From Chroococcidiopsidaceae cyanobacterium CP_BM_RX_35 (lineage in GTDB: Bacteria; Cyanobacteriota; Cyanobacteriia; Cyanobacteriales; Chroococcidiopsidaceae), in NCBI GenBank assembly GCA_019242465.1, contig JAFAVL010000495.1, forward strand, positions 1 through 5,684: a stretch of DNA of 5,684 nt, in the 5' to 3' direction. This document shows, one piece after another, positions 1-5,494 of the stretch (position 1 is its first letter; every line of letters begins with the position of its first letter). Position numbers and translations under genes: made by a program. The notes beneath the pieces are model-generated. The model saw only the letters and a list, made by a program, of their open reading frames with translations. It was not told the DNA's origin and made no database searches.

Positions 1-47
1 AAATCCTCCTGACTCATTTTATTTAATTCTGTGATAGCATAAGACAT
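1..47 (-). CDS. uraD: Partial 5' end of probable OHCU decarboxylase (runs off left edge)
   Basis: An open minus-strand frame starts at ATG 47-45 and leaves the window after 15 codons (MSYAITELNKMSQED, then an incomplete codon compatible with Phe). The pattern of a short lead, then I-x-x-LN-x-MSQE-[DE]-F, is how 2-oxo-4-hydroxy-4-carboxy-5-ureidoimidazoline decarboxylases commonly begin. This family converts OHCU to (S)-allantoin in the cytoplasm, the last step of urate breakdown. No Shine-Dalgarno sequence precedes the ATG, which is common in cyanobacteria. The gene reads in the same direction as tatC, about 150 bases downstream of it, but the AT-rich gap and the dyad at 76-95 suggest its own promoter. 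With only 15 residues the family call is a recognition from the N terminus, not a proof. A second in-frame ATG at 17-15 is followed by a GGAGG-like stretch (9-5) that is coding here. Confidence 0.5.
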   Translation of the reverse strand, partial: MSYAITELNKMSQED

Positions 48-75
48 AATTAGCAATAGAGACTTAAACTAACTT

Positions 76-95
76 GTATACAGTACACTGTATAC
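76..95. promoter_or_regulatory. 20-bp inverted repeat, putative operator upstream of uraD
   Basis: The arms GTATACAGT (76-84) and ACTGTATAC (87-95) are perfect reverse complements separated by AC. The dyad ends 28 bases before the proposed uraD start codon, inside an AT-rich intergenic stretch, where a repressor or activator site would sit. Its TATACA-like arms could themselves overlap a minus-strand -10 element. The half-site resembles operators of some FadR-type GntR regulators, but this is only a resemblance. It does not fit the NtcA pattern (GTA-N8-TAC) or the cyanobacterial LexA box. Confidence 0.45.
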
Positions 96-198
96 CTAAG
101 CCCATCTAATATTTTGTATATCTTTATACTATCTAAGATATAAATAAGAGTAGACGTAGCGAGGAGCAAAATGAGAGGAATTGACTGGCAGCACCCTT

Positions 199-1014
199 TC
201 ATCGCCCTACAAGCTTAACTAATCCAACTCCACTAAAGTAGAGCCCCAACACAGCACCAGCCAAGAGGCTTTGAGTCAAGGGATCTGTAGAGGGTGTGAG
301 AACCGCTCCTAGAACTGCCGCTCCTAGGACCACGTAACGCCAACTAGAAAGCATCTGCCCTGAAGAGACAATTCTCAACAAGCCAAGCAGAATCTGAATA
401 ATCGGAATCTGGAATGCTAACCCGGTACTGAATAACAGCAGTAAGACAAATTCAAAATAGCGGTCTATCGACCACAGTTGCTCCACCACCCCTGCCCCAT
501 AGTTGACGAAGAAATTGAGGGCAGCAGGAATGAGAAGCAAGTAGGCAAATACCAAACCCGCCCCAAACAGCAAACTAGACCCTAAAACTACTGGTCCAAG
601 CAATCGACGTTCGCGGCGGGTTAGTCCTGGTAAGACAAACAGAATAATTTGGTAGAGAACAAACGGACTAGCAACCAGCAAGCCACTGTAACCCGCCACT
701 TTGAGGGAGACAAAAAAGTATTCTCCTGGCGCTAGCTGGAGAAACTTGACGCCTTGGGCTGGAACTTCCAGCAGTTGGACAATAGGTTTAACAGCAATGA
801 AGCAACCAATGACGCCTAGCACCACGGCAATCAGCGCGTAAAAAATCCGCTGCCGCAACTCCTCCAAGTGTTCAAACAGAGTCATCTCGACCTCATTGGG
901 CAACTCGTCAAGATTTTCATCTGTCAAGGCGACTTTTTCTGCCGCAGTCTGCGGTTCTAGATTGGTGGTTGAACCTGATGTAGGCATACTGTCTACCTCT
1001 GAGGGCGGAGTCAT
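199..1014 (-). CDS. tatC: Sec-independent protein translocase subunit TatC
   Basis: TatC is the multispanning receptor of the twin-arginine translocase. With TatB/TatA-type partners it exports folded proteins across the thylakoid and plasma membranes, for example the Rieske protein. After a polar N-terminal extension of about 44 residues comes the family signature EHLEELRQR (48-56), whose Glu52 aligns with E. coli Glu15. Six hydrophobic segments lie near 57-75, 104-127, 142-170, 185-210, 226-243 and 247-264. The cytosolic loop PGLTRRERR (129-137) contains the equivalent of E. coli Glu103. The [20 protein letters not shown] block (150-169), FQIP (201-204) and TPSTDPLTQ (240-248) are all typical. 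Length (271 aa) is normal for cyanobacteria. Start: ATG 1014 lacks a clear ribosome binding site. The in-frame ATG at 987-985 (262 aa) has GAGG at 999-996 with 8-base spacing and is a credible alternative. No petC or petA lies next to it here. Confidence 0.97.
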   Translation of the reverse strand: MTPPSEVDSMPTSGSTTNLEPQTAAEKVALTDENLDELPNEVEMTLFEHLEELRQRIFYALIAVVLGVIGCFIAVKPIVQLLEVPAQGVKFLQLAPGEYFFVSLKVAGYSGLLVASPFVLYQIILFVLPGLTRRERRLLGPVVLGSSLLFGAGLVFAYLLLIPAALNFFVNYGAGVVEQLWSIDRYFEFVLLLLFSTGLAFQIPIIQILLGLLRIVSSGQMLSSWRYVVLGAAVLGAVLTPSTDPLTQSLLAGAVLGLYFSGVGLVKLVGR

Positions 1015-1170
1015 GTCTCAGCTTCGGATGCAAGGTTTGTTCTCTTATTCTATTGAGTTTCGGGTCAACCACCACAGCACACTTGAGTTCTCCCTACTCT
1101 TTGCAAAGGTGCTTAACCCCATCCTCTTGGCACGGAAGGGCTAGCCTAAGGGTTTCATGCCCCCATCAAA

Positions 1171-1192
1171 TAAAAATAGGGCTTACGCCCTA
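1171..1192 (-). terminator. GNRA-loop hairpin with T tract reading towards tatC
   Basis: Read on the minus strand, TAGGGC, a GTAA tetraloop and GCCCTA form a 6-bp stem (1192-1187 and 1182-1177), followed at once by TTTTTA (1176-1171). That is the form of a compact intrinsic terminator. It lies upstream of tatC and directly behind the LexA-box promoter of the opposite strand. It may therefore stop leftward transcription from entering tatC, or act as a leader attenuator if tatC transcription begins further right. On the plus strand the T run is too far from the stem to make a good terminator. Confidence 0.45.
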
Positions 1193-1203
1193 AACCCATT
1201 TTT

Positions 1204-1217
1204 AGTACAAATGTACT
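1204..1217 (+). promoter_or_regulatory. Putative LexA (SOS) box
   Basis: AGTACAAATGTACT is a perfect match to the LexA-box consensus reported for Anabaena and related cyanobacteria, RGTACNNNDGTWCB: A-GTAC-AAA-T-GTAC-T. The palindrome extends by one more base pair on each side (T1203/A1218). Its last base is the first base of a consensus TATAAT, so a bound LexA dimer would block RNA polymerase at this promoter. The downstream genes (acidic small protein, ERF annealase, Gp157 protein) suit DNA-damage control. I found no other match to this pattern when scanning the GTAC sites of the window. LexA does not run a classical SOS response in every cyanobacterium, so the regulatory role is inferred. 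Confidence 0.65.
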
Positions 1218-1222
1218 ATAAT
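1217..1222 (+). promoter_or_regulatory. Consensus -10 element of the cassette promoter
   Basis: TATAAT is a perfect -10 hexamer and predicts transcription starting near 1229. No good -35 hexamer lies 16-18 bases upstream (the bases there read about ACCCAT), so the promoter would be weak or activator-dependent. The overlap with the LexA box is one base, and the remainder of the box occupies the spacer. The predicted leader before the first gene is about 75 bases. Confidence 0.55.
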
Positions 1223-1304
1223 AATAGAGTAACAGTCAGTCAGTAGATGACGTTGGACAGGAACTGCCCAGCGGCACAAATCGACTGGACACAAACTTTG
1301 GGTG

Positions 1305-1529
1305 ATGACGATGTCATCTATTTTTGCTTCAAGATCCGATTCGGTTTACAGTACGACTGCCAATCAACCTTTTCTTGAGGCTAAGGGCTACTACCAGGAT
1401 GGCGATTACACCTTTTGGGAACCAACTGATCCCACCGACTTAGAGCCTGAAACCTGCAACCATGGTCCTGGTGCTATGAAGCTAGGAGAGATTGACGACT
1501 ACGACGGCTCGGATTGCGAAGAGTTTTAG
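1305..1529 (+). CDS. Small acidic orphan protein, first gene of the LexA-box cassette
   Basis: I do not recognise this 74-residue protein. Its first 20 or so residues are Ser/Thr-rich. The rest is strongly acidic (about 15 Asp/Glu against 2 Lys after residue 20), with several aromatics and two cysteines, and no membrane segment or signal peptide. It ends in IDDYDGSDCEEF: an acidic tail with a terminal Phe, recalling the SSB C-terminal tail. Three in-frame starts exist: GTG 1302, ATG 1305 and ATG 1311. None has a strong Shine-Dalgarno sequence, although GGTGAT at 1301-1306 could serve the last. The starts lie inside an inverted repeat (GATGAC-GAT-GTCATC, 1304-1318) that could mask initiation. 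It is the first gene after the LexA-box promoter and is separated from the ERF gene by a hairpin. Being a genuine gene is supported by position and composition only. Confidence 0.6.
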   Translation: MTMSSIFASRSDSVYSTTANQPFLEAKGYYQDGDYTFWEPTDPTDLEPETCNHGPGAMKLGEIDDYDGSDCEEF

Positions 1530-1530
1530 C

Positions 1531-1564
1531 AAAAACAGCGCAAAACCTGTTTTGCGCTGTCTTT
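1531..1564 (+). terminator. Perfect 12-bp hairpin between acidic gene and ERF gene: terminator or attenuator
   Basis: ACAGCGCAAAAC (1535-1546) and GTTTTGCGCTGT (1549-1560) are perfect reverse complements separated by CT. In RNA the loop would open to about six bases. The stem is preceded by AAAAA (1531-1535) and followed by CTTTA, only a short T run. It starts 5 bases after the stop of the acidic gene and ends 29 bases before the GTG of the ERF gene. No convincing separate promoter is seen for ERF, so it probably gives partial termination within one transcript, or protects the upstream message from decay. The near-symmetric A and T flanks would also let it act on the opposite strand. Confidence 0.6.
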
Positions 1565-1589
1565 ACTACATTCAAATGAGGTAGCAATC

Positions 1590-2267
1590 GTGAACGATAA
1601 AGCTAAGCTATTCCAAAAAATTCTGGCAGTACAGAAAGTGCTAACACCATCAGAAAAGACCGGGTGGAACGACTTTCAAAAGTACAATTACAGCTCAGCT
1701 TATGACGTGCTGTTGCCAGTTCAACGCGCCTGCAATGAACAAGGTTTAATTGTTGTCGCTGACTGTATTGATTCTAAAATTGAGCCAGGGCGAGCCTCCT
1801 GTAACATCCGCCTGACTATTGCTGATAGCGAAACGGGTGAATCTTTGAGCGTGACAGCCCCTGGCTATGCCGAAGATTTCAGCTATAAGGAAAATCGACC
1901 CAACGGTGACAAAGCAATCTATAAAGCTATCACTGGTGCAACTAAGTACGCTGTCCGCTCTTTCTTTTGCCTGCCTTCAGAGGATGACCCAGAGCGCACG
2001 CCTAACAAGCTATCTGTTAGACTAACTACCGATCGCAGTAGATTAGATCCACAGTTAATCGAGCAGACGACTACAGAACTCAAGCGACTAGGTTGGTCAA
2101 ACCAACAAGGACGTTTATACCTGGAAAATACCTTTGGAAAATCGAGCCGTCAGCAGCTGACTAAGCCAGAGTTGCAGCAATTTCTGCATCACTTGCGATC
2201 GCTGCCAATATCCGAAACCCCACCACCTGCTACCGTTGTGGAAGTAAATGCACCGCTGCGCTCTTAA
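1590..2267 (+). CDS. ERF-family single-strand DNA annealing protein
   Basis: ERF proteins, named after P22 Erf, bind single-stranded DNA, form rings and anneal complementary strands in RecA-independent recombination. The ERF domain covers roughly residues 5-135. Hallmarks visible are W26-N-x-x-x-x-x-Y32 near the N terminus, a central beta region (53-95), and the conserved block GDKAIYKAITGATKYAVRSF (106-125) followed by the family's ED-rich turn (EDDPE, 131-135). The C-terminal part (about 150-205) is a helical region with LGWSNQQGR (167-175), SRQQLT (186-191) and ELQQFL (194-199), suggesting a partner or DNA-binding domain. Length of 225 aa is normal. The start is GTG 1590 with GAGGT at 1578-1582, 7 bases away. 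The Gp157 gene follows after 14 bases, so they are likely co-transcribed. No exonuclease or SSB gene accompanies it. A HIP1 site lies in the reading frame, so the gene has probably resided in a cyanobacterial genome for some time. Confidence 0.9.
   Translation: MNDKAKLFQKILAVQKVLTPSEKTGWNDFQKYNYSSAYDVLLPVQRACNEQGLIVVADCIDSKIEPGRASCNIRLTIADSETGESLSVTAPGYAEDFSYKENRPNGDKAIYKAITGATKYAVRSFFCLPSEDDPERTPNKLSVRLTTDRSRLDPQLIEQTTTELKRLGWSNQQGRLYLENTFGKSSRQQLTKPELQQFLHHLRSLPISETPPPATVVEVNAPLRS
2195..2202. repeat. HIP1 octamer
   Basis: GCGATCGC is the highly iterated palindrome that is overrepresented in many cyanobacterial genomes. It is the only full copy I found in the window and sits inside the ERF gene. 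It supports a cyanobacterial host and weakly argues against very recent arrival of this gene from an unrelated source. Confidence 0.8.
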
Positions 2268-2281
2268 AGGAAGCTCTTTGC

Positions 2282-2845
2282 ATGACTGAGCCATCTGCTT
2301 TTCTCCCCGTCGATCCACAACCTCAGCCCAAGCCCCGTTCACTCTTTCAAATTAGTGACGACCTAGAACGTCTAAATACTTTATTAGATGATGCAGGGGA
2401 TGATACCCAGCAACAAGAGTTGCTTGTTCAGTGGTTTGAACAACTAGGTACAGAACGTGATCGCAAGTTGGACGGGTACGCCGCCCTGATTGCAGAAATG
2501 CAGGCACGGGCAGAGGTGAGGAAAGTAGAAGCCAAGCGGCTGATGGCATTGGCAACGGCTGATGAGCAACGGGCGCGACTGCTCAAAGAGCGACTGAAGT
2601 GGTTCTTCGAGACTCACAAACTCAAAACTATAGAGACGCCCCGTTATCGGCTATCTTTAGCCAAAAATGGCGGTAAAGCTCCTCTAATCTTAAAAGATGA
2701 AATAGAACCTGAAGAGCTACCGGAACGCTTTCAGCAAGTTTCGGTAGCTCCTAACACAGCGGTCATCCGTGCAGCATTGGAAGCTGGGGAGGTACTAGAT
2801 TTTGCTCAACTAGGGGACAGAGGAACGAGTTTGAAAATCAAATAA
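2282..2845 (+). CDS. Siphovirus Gp157-family protein
   Basis: This 187-aa protein fits the Gp157 family, first noted in Streptococcus thermophilus Sfi phages, where it has been linked to phage resistance. The biochemical role is unsettled. A proline-rich N-terminal tail (9-18) is followed by a long, charged, probably coiled-coil region (about 20-110) with the family-typical KLDGYAALI (62-70) and EAKRLMAL (83-90). After that comes KLKTIETPRYRLSLAKNGGK (113-132), then a beta-rich end with LPERF (146-150) and IRAALEAGE (162-170), closing with SLKIK. These closing motifs are the most diagnostic. The start ATG 2282 has AAGGA at 2267-2271, which overlaps the ERF stop codon, so translation is probably coupled. 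Gp157 and annealing proteins often lie next to each other in phage genomes, which suggests they work together in recombination. No terminator with a T tract is obvious after the stop. Confidence 0.88.
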   Translation: MTEPSAFLPVDPQPQPKPRSLFQISDDLERLNTLLDDAGDDTQQQELLVQWFEQLGTERDRKLDGYAALIAEMQARAEVRKVEAKRLMALATADEQRARLLKERLKWFFETHKLKTIETPRYRLSLAKNGGKAPLILKDEIEPEELPERFQQVSVAPNTAVIRAALEAGEVLDFAQLGDRGTSLKIK

Positions 2846-2882
2846 ACCTAGTGGCAGAAAAATCCACAGAAAGTCATTCAGT

Positions 2883-3278
2883 TTACGCCACGTCTCGTCG
2901 CGGAGCAGTTAAAAATTGACGCAAGCTCAGTAAACTTAGTGTTTGCCCTAAATTCAGCGGCAACATTGATATTCCTTCTAACCGGGACTGCACCCAGCCT
3001 TCTCCCCAATACCATTCGTGAAACCCATCAATTCCCTGACTGAGTAATAGACGTAAGCAATTGGGTGCCGCTACCTCAACTTGATGTTGAATTGCAATTG
3101 GTCCAGTCCAGGTTGTGAATGTTAACCCTTGATGCAACTGCTCTGGCATTCCAGCAGCGAAGCCCTGAGCCCAAAGCCATTGTTGTAGCTTGCCGGGGCG
3201 GAGGATACTGTCTTTAATAGCAGATTGGGTTGCTTCAACCTCAATTCGCAGTTGGCTTTGTTGAAAAGTACCTAGCAT
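2883..3278 (-). CDS. Conserved-looking hypothetical protein, possible SRPBCC/START-like fold
   Basis: I cannot assign a function to this 131-aa soluble protein. Its layout suggests a small SRPBCC/START-type beta-helix-grip domain: an opening strand (RIEVEA, 11-16), two short helices ending in KLQQWLW (30-36), a run of alternating strand-like segments (LTFTTW, AIQHQVEVAA, CLRLLLSQGIDGFHEWYWG) and a closing helix (about 108-124). That fold often binds lipids or hydrophobic ligands, but no family-specific motif is seen. A Trp/Tyr-rich stretch HEWYWGEGW (87-95) is notable. There is no signal peptide or membrane helix. The start ATG 3278 has no Shine-Dalgarno sequence. It is convergent with the Gp157 gene (37-base gap) and divergent from the photolyase, with about 200 bases between them, so it is its own transcription unit. 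The fold call is inference. Confidence 0.65.
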   Translation of the reverse strand: MLGTFQQSQLRIEVEATQSAIKDSILRPGKLQQWLWAQGFAAGMPEQLHQGLTFTTWTGPIAIQHQVEVAAPNCLRLLLSQGIDGFHEWYWGEGWVQSRLEGISMLPLNLGQTLSLLSLRQFLTAPRRDVA

Positions 3279-3486
3279 AAAGATCTAACAAGTAAGGGGA
3301 GAAACGATTTATTATTGATCGTAGCTCTTCAGGATTTTTCTCCTAATCGTTAACCGGATGTCACCCTCAAGACTGAGGTAGCCACTATCACAGACTTGTA
3401 ACAATGATGTCTTGAATTGCTAAGTAAAACTGTTGAGTAACAGGTGATCCTAAGCAGTTTTAGAGGCTGACTTGGAGGGGGAAGGC

Positions 3487-5070
3487 ATGACTACTGGTGT
3501 TTGGGTTCTCGGAGATCAGCTCTGGGCTGGACAGTCAGCGCTGCAAAGTTGTGCCAAACAGCACAAGCAGATCCCTGTAATATTTATTGAGTCACTCACT
3601 CACGCCCAAGAACTGCCATATCACCTACAGAAACTCGTACTGGTTTGGTCAGCAATGCGCCACTTCGCTACAGAGTTACGTAACTGCGGTTGGTCTGTGA
3701 CATACACTCAGGCAGAGAACTTTAAAACCCCACTGATTGATTGGATCAAGCAACACCAGATTACGCAACTGTGTGTCATGACTCCAACCGATCGCCCCTT
3801 CTGCCAATTAATTCAAAAGCTAGATCTTCCCTGCCAAGTGACTTTCACACCCAACAACCGCTTTGTCTGGAGCGACGAGGAGTTCAAACAATGGGCAAGT
3901 TCTCGTAAGCGCCTGATAATGGAGGACTTCTATCGGGAAGGACGACGGCGCTTCGACATTTTAATGGTAGGTAAGCAGCCTGCCGGGGGGAAGTGGAACT
4001 TTGACCAGCAGAATCGCAAACCGCCTAAAGGCAAACTCACGCTACCAGAAGCCCTCTGGTTTGAACCTGACCAAATTACCCAGGATGTAATCAACTGGGT
4101 AAGGCAGTCTAAAGCCTTCAAAGACAGCCAGGAATACTGGCAAGTAGAGCCGTTTCGGTGGGGAGTTACCCGTAAGCAGGCGCTACAGGTGCTTGAGTTT
4201 TTCATCCAAACCCGCCTATCTAATTTTGGTCCTTATCAAGATGCCATGGTGACCGGAGAGCAAACAATGTGGCACGCCATGCTCTCGCCTTACCTTAACC
4301 TAGGGTTACTTCATCCGCTAGAAGTGCTACAAGCTGCTGAACAGGCTTACTACGAAAATCAGAGCGAGTGGGAGCTGAATAGCGTTGAGGGGTTTATTCG
4401 TCAAATCCTTGGCTGGCGCGAGTACATGCACGGCATCTACATCCACATGGGCGAAGAATACCCAAACCATAACTGGTTTAACCATACTCATCCCTTACCT
4501 GCCTTTTACTGGACGGGCGAAACACAGATGAACTGCTTGCACCAAGTACTTAGCCAGGTGAAAGAGATTGGCTACGCTCACCATATTCAGCGCTTGATGG
4601 TGTTGAACAACTTTGCTCTGATTGCAGGTATCTCACCGCAAGAGCTTGAGGGTTGGTTTCATGCCGCCTTTATTGATGCCTACGACTGGGTGATGCAGAC
4701 AAATGTGATTGGTATGGGGCAATTTGCTGATGGAGGGATGATGTCATCCAAACCTTATGCTGCCTCTGCGAATTACATCAATAATATGAGCGACTACTGC
4801 AAGCACTGCGTCTACAATCCACGTCGGCGGACTGGAGAACAAGCCTGTCCCTTTAACTTCTTTTACTGGGACTTCCTCTCCCGTCACTACAACCAGCTGA
4901 AGAACCAGCAGCGCATGACTCTAAGCCTGCGGAACCTAGAGTTGATTCCGCCGGAAGAAATGCAAACTATACGCCAACTTGCATCAGACTGGCGTGCTAG
5001 ACATGCAGCAACCGAGTATCCTTTACTATCAACTCCAGATCATGGACAGGTTGAGCCAACTGCGAAATAG
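3487..5070 (+). CDS. phrB: Iron-sulfur bacterial (6-4) photolyase / cryptochrome (FeS-BCP, PhrB type)
   Basis: Light-driven flavoenzyme that reverts UV-induced (6-4) pyrimidine dimers. The FeS-BCP class carries FAD, a 4Fe-4S cluster and, in known members, dimethyl-ribityl-lumazine as antenna. The N-terminal Rossmann-type domain (about 1-130) starts with WVLGDQL (6-12), and the C-terminal helical FAD domain covers about 200-480. With ATG 3487 as residue 1 the cluster cysteines fall at 350, 438, 441 and 454 and the active-site pair at His365-His366. Trp342 and Trp390 occupy the positions of the electron-transfer tryptophans. All these match, number for number, what I recall for Agrobacterium PhrB. 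A TTG at 3472 would add five residues, but it lies on the ribosome binding site (GGAGG at 3474-3478, 8 bases before ATG 3487), so I reject it. The protein is 527 aa and intact. It stands alone, with no clear promoter hexamers in the upstream gap. Confidence 0.95.
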   Translation: MTTGVWVLGDQLWAGQSALQSCAKQHKQIPVIFIESLTHAQELPYHLQKLVLVWSAMRHFATELRNCGWSVTYTQAENFKTPLIDWIKQHQITQLCVMTPTDRPFCQLIQKLDLPCQVTFTPNNRFVWSDEEFKQWASSRKRLIMEDFYREGRRRFDILMVGKQPAGGKWNFDQQNRKPPKGKLTLPEALWFEPDQITQDVINWVRQSKAFKDSQEYWQVEPFRWGVTRKQALQVLEFFIQTRLSNFGPYQDAMVTGEQTMWHAMLSPYLNLGLLHPLEVLQAAEQAYYENQSEWELNSVEGFIRQILGWREYMHGIYIHMGEEYPNHNWFNHTHPLPAFYWTGETQMNCLHQVLSQVKEIGYAHHIQRLMVLNNFALIAGISPQELEGWFHAAFIDAYDWVMQTNVIGMGQFADGGMMSSKPYAASANYINNMSDYCKHCVYNPRRRTGEQACPFNFFYWDFLSRHYNQLKNQQRMTLSLRNLELIPPEEMQTIRQLASDWRARHAATEYPLLSTPDHGQVEPTAK

Positions 5071-5215
5071 ATACCTGGAGTGGTTCTTTTGAATAAAGAC
5101 GAAGTGGACAGGGGATCAGCACTACCATAAAGTTCTTTTGCGCTTGCCTATTTATAACGACTCGAGTGCATATAAACAGTCCTAGCTATTTGGATACTAA
5201 ACAACAGAACTAACA

Positions 5216-5374
5216 TCACCCTTGCTTCCTTTGCTTTCTTAGTTCAGTTATACATTGAACAAAATTGTTGTTGCTGTAGTGATTTGCAACTGTTGCTGCA
5301 TCCCTTAATGTCATGCAACAGGCAATTTTGCAGTGAGTTGGTTTACAGTATACACAATAATCTATTGATAGCAT
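5216..5374 (-). CDS. Candidate 52-aa cysteine-rich small protein
   Basis: I do not recognise this product. The main evidence is its ribosome binding site: GGAGGTGAT (5388-5380) is a nine-base match to the complement of the 16S rRNA 3' end, with GGAGG 9 bases from ATG 5374-5372. The frame stays open for 52 codons. The N-terminal half has Cys at 7, 10, 15, 19 and 20 with His14, a pattern that could hold zinc or another metal. The C-terminal half (TLRDAATVANHY, then a further Cys41) is helix-like and ends in a basic tail with Lys/Arg at 46, 47, 49 and 50. No signal peptide or membrane helix is seen. It lies downstream of the 44-aa ORF on the same strand. In AT-rich intergenic DNA an ORF of this length can arise by chance, so the call rests mainly on the ribosome binding site and the cysteine pattern. 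Confidence 0.4.
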   Translation of the reverse strand: MLSIDYCVYCKPTHCKIACCMTLRDAATVANHYSNNNFVQCITELRKQRKQG

Positions 5375-5494
5375 ATATCATCACCTCCATCTTAGCTATC
5401 GAAATGAAAAAATTCTGTCTTAGAGAGCGTTTTTGAAGCTTCTAAACTAAGGCTAACAACCTGCTGTTACGATTCAATCTGCTGGCTCTTGCCA

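Larger units (their letters stand above)
1015..1303. other. Divergent intergenic region between tatC and the LexA-box cassette
   Basis: No gene is supported in this 289-base stretch. Its tatC-proximal half must carry the tatC promoter, but only weak candidates are visible: a minus-strand TTGACC at 1068-1063 with TAAGAG at 1047-1042, a spacing of only 15. Its right half holds a hairpin (1177-1192), the LexA box and -10 element (1204-1222) and an untranslated leader of about 75 bases for the acidic small gene. GGGTTT (1150-1155) and AAACCC (1192-1197) could pair around the inner hairpin, competing with its last base pair. Confidence 0.6.

Noticed and set aside
76..95. Possible second LexA or NtcA box
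   Set aside because: The GTAC core lacks the second GTWC half at the required spacing, and no GTA-N8-TAC fits, so it was kept only as an unassigned dyad.
171..218. 15-codon plus-strand ORF with GAGGAG upstream (161-166)
   Set aside because: Very short, overlaps the tatC 3' end, and has no hydrophobic or other notable character. The SD-like run is probably chance.
896..1144. Plus-strand 82-codon ORF overlapping the tatC start
   Set aside because: It is antisense to the tatC N terminus, has no ribosome binding site, and its product has no recognisable domain. It looks like a shadow frame.
1233..1244. Three tandem CAGT repeats in the cassette leader
   Set aside because: Too short to be more than chance, with no clear link to the LexA box or to the start codon.
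2115..2342. Minus-strand ORF across the ERF/Gp157 junction
   Set aside because: It is antisense to two well-supported genes, with unlikely composition. Shadow frame.
2352..2555. Minus-strand 67-codon ORF inside the Gp157 gene
   Set aside because: Antisense to a clear family member, with no supporting start signal.
2851..2867. GTGG/CCAC stem after the Gp157 gene as a terminator
   Set aside because: Four base pairs with a nine-base loop and no T tract on either strand.
3365..3378. CCTCA-AGAC-TGAGG inverted repeat upstream of the photolyase
   Set aside because: Only five base pairs, more than 100 bases from the start codon and without a promoter nearby. Could be chance.
3930..4205. Minus-strand 91-codon ORF inside the photolyase gene
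   Set aside because: Antisense to an intact, motif-rich enzyme, with Ser/Arg/Cys-rich composition typical of shadow frames.
5308..5436. 42-codon plus-strand ORF with a hydrophobic stretch
   Set aside because: It has no ribosome binding site and is partly antisense to the 52-aa minus-strand ORF, whose ribosome binding site is far stronger.
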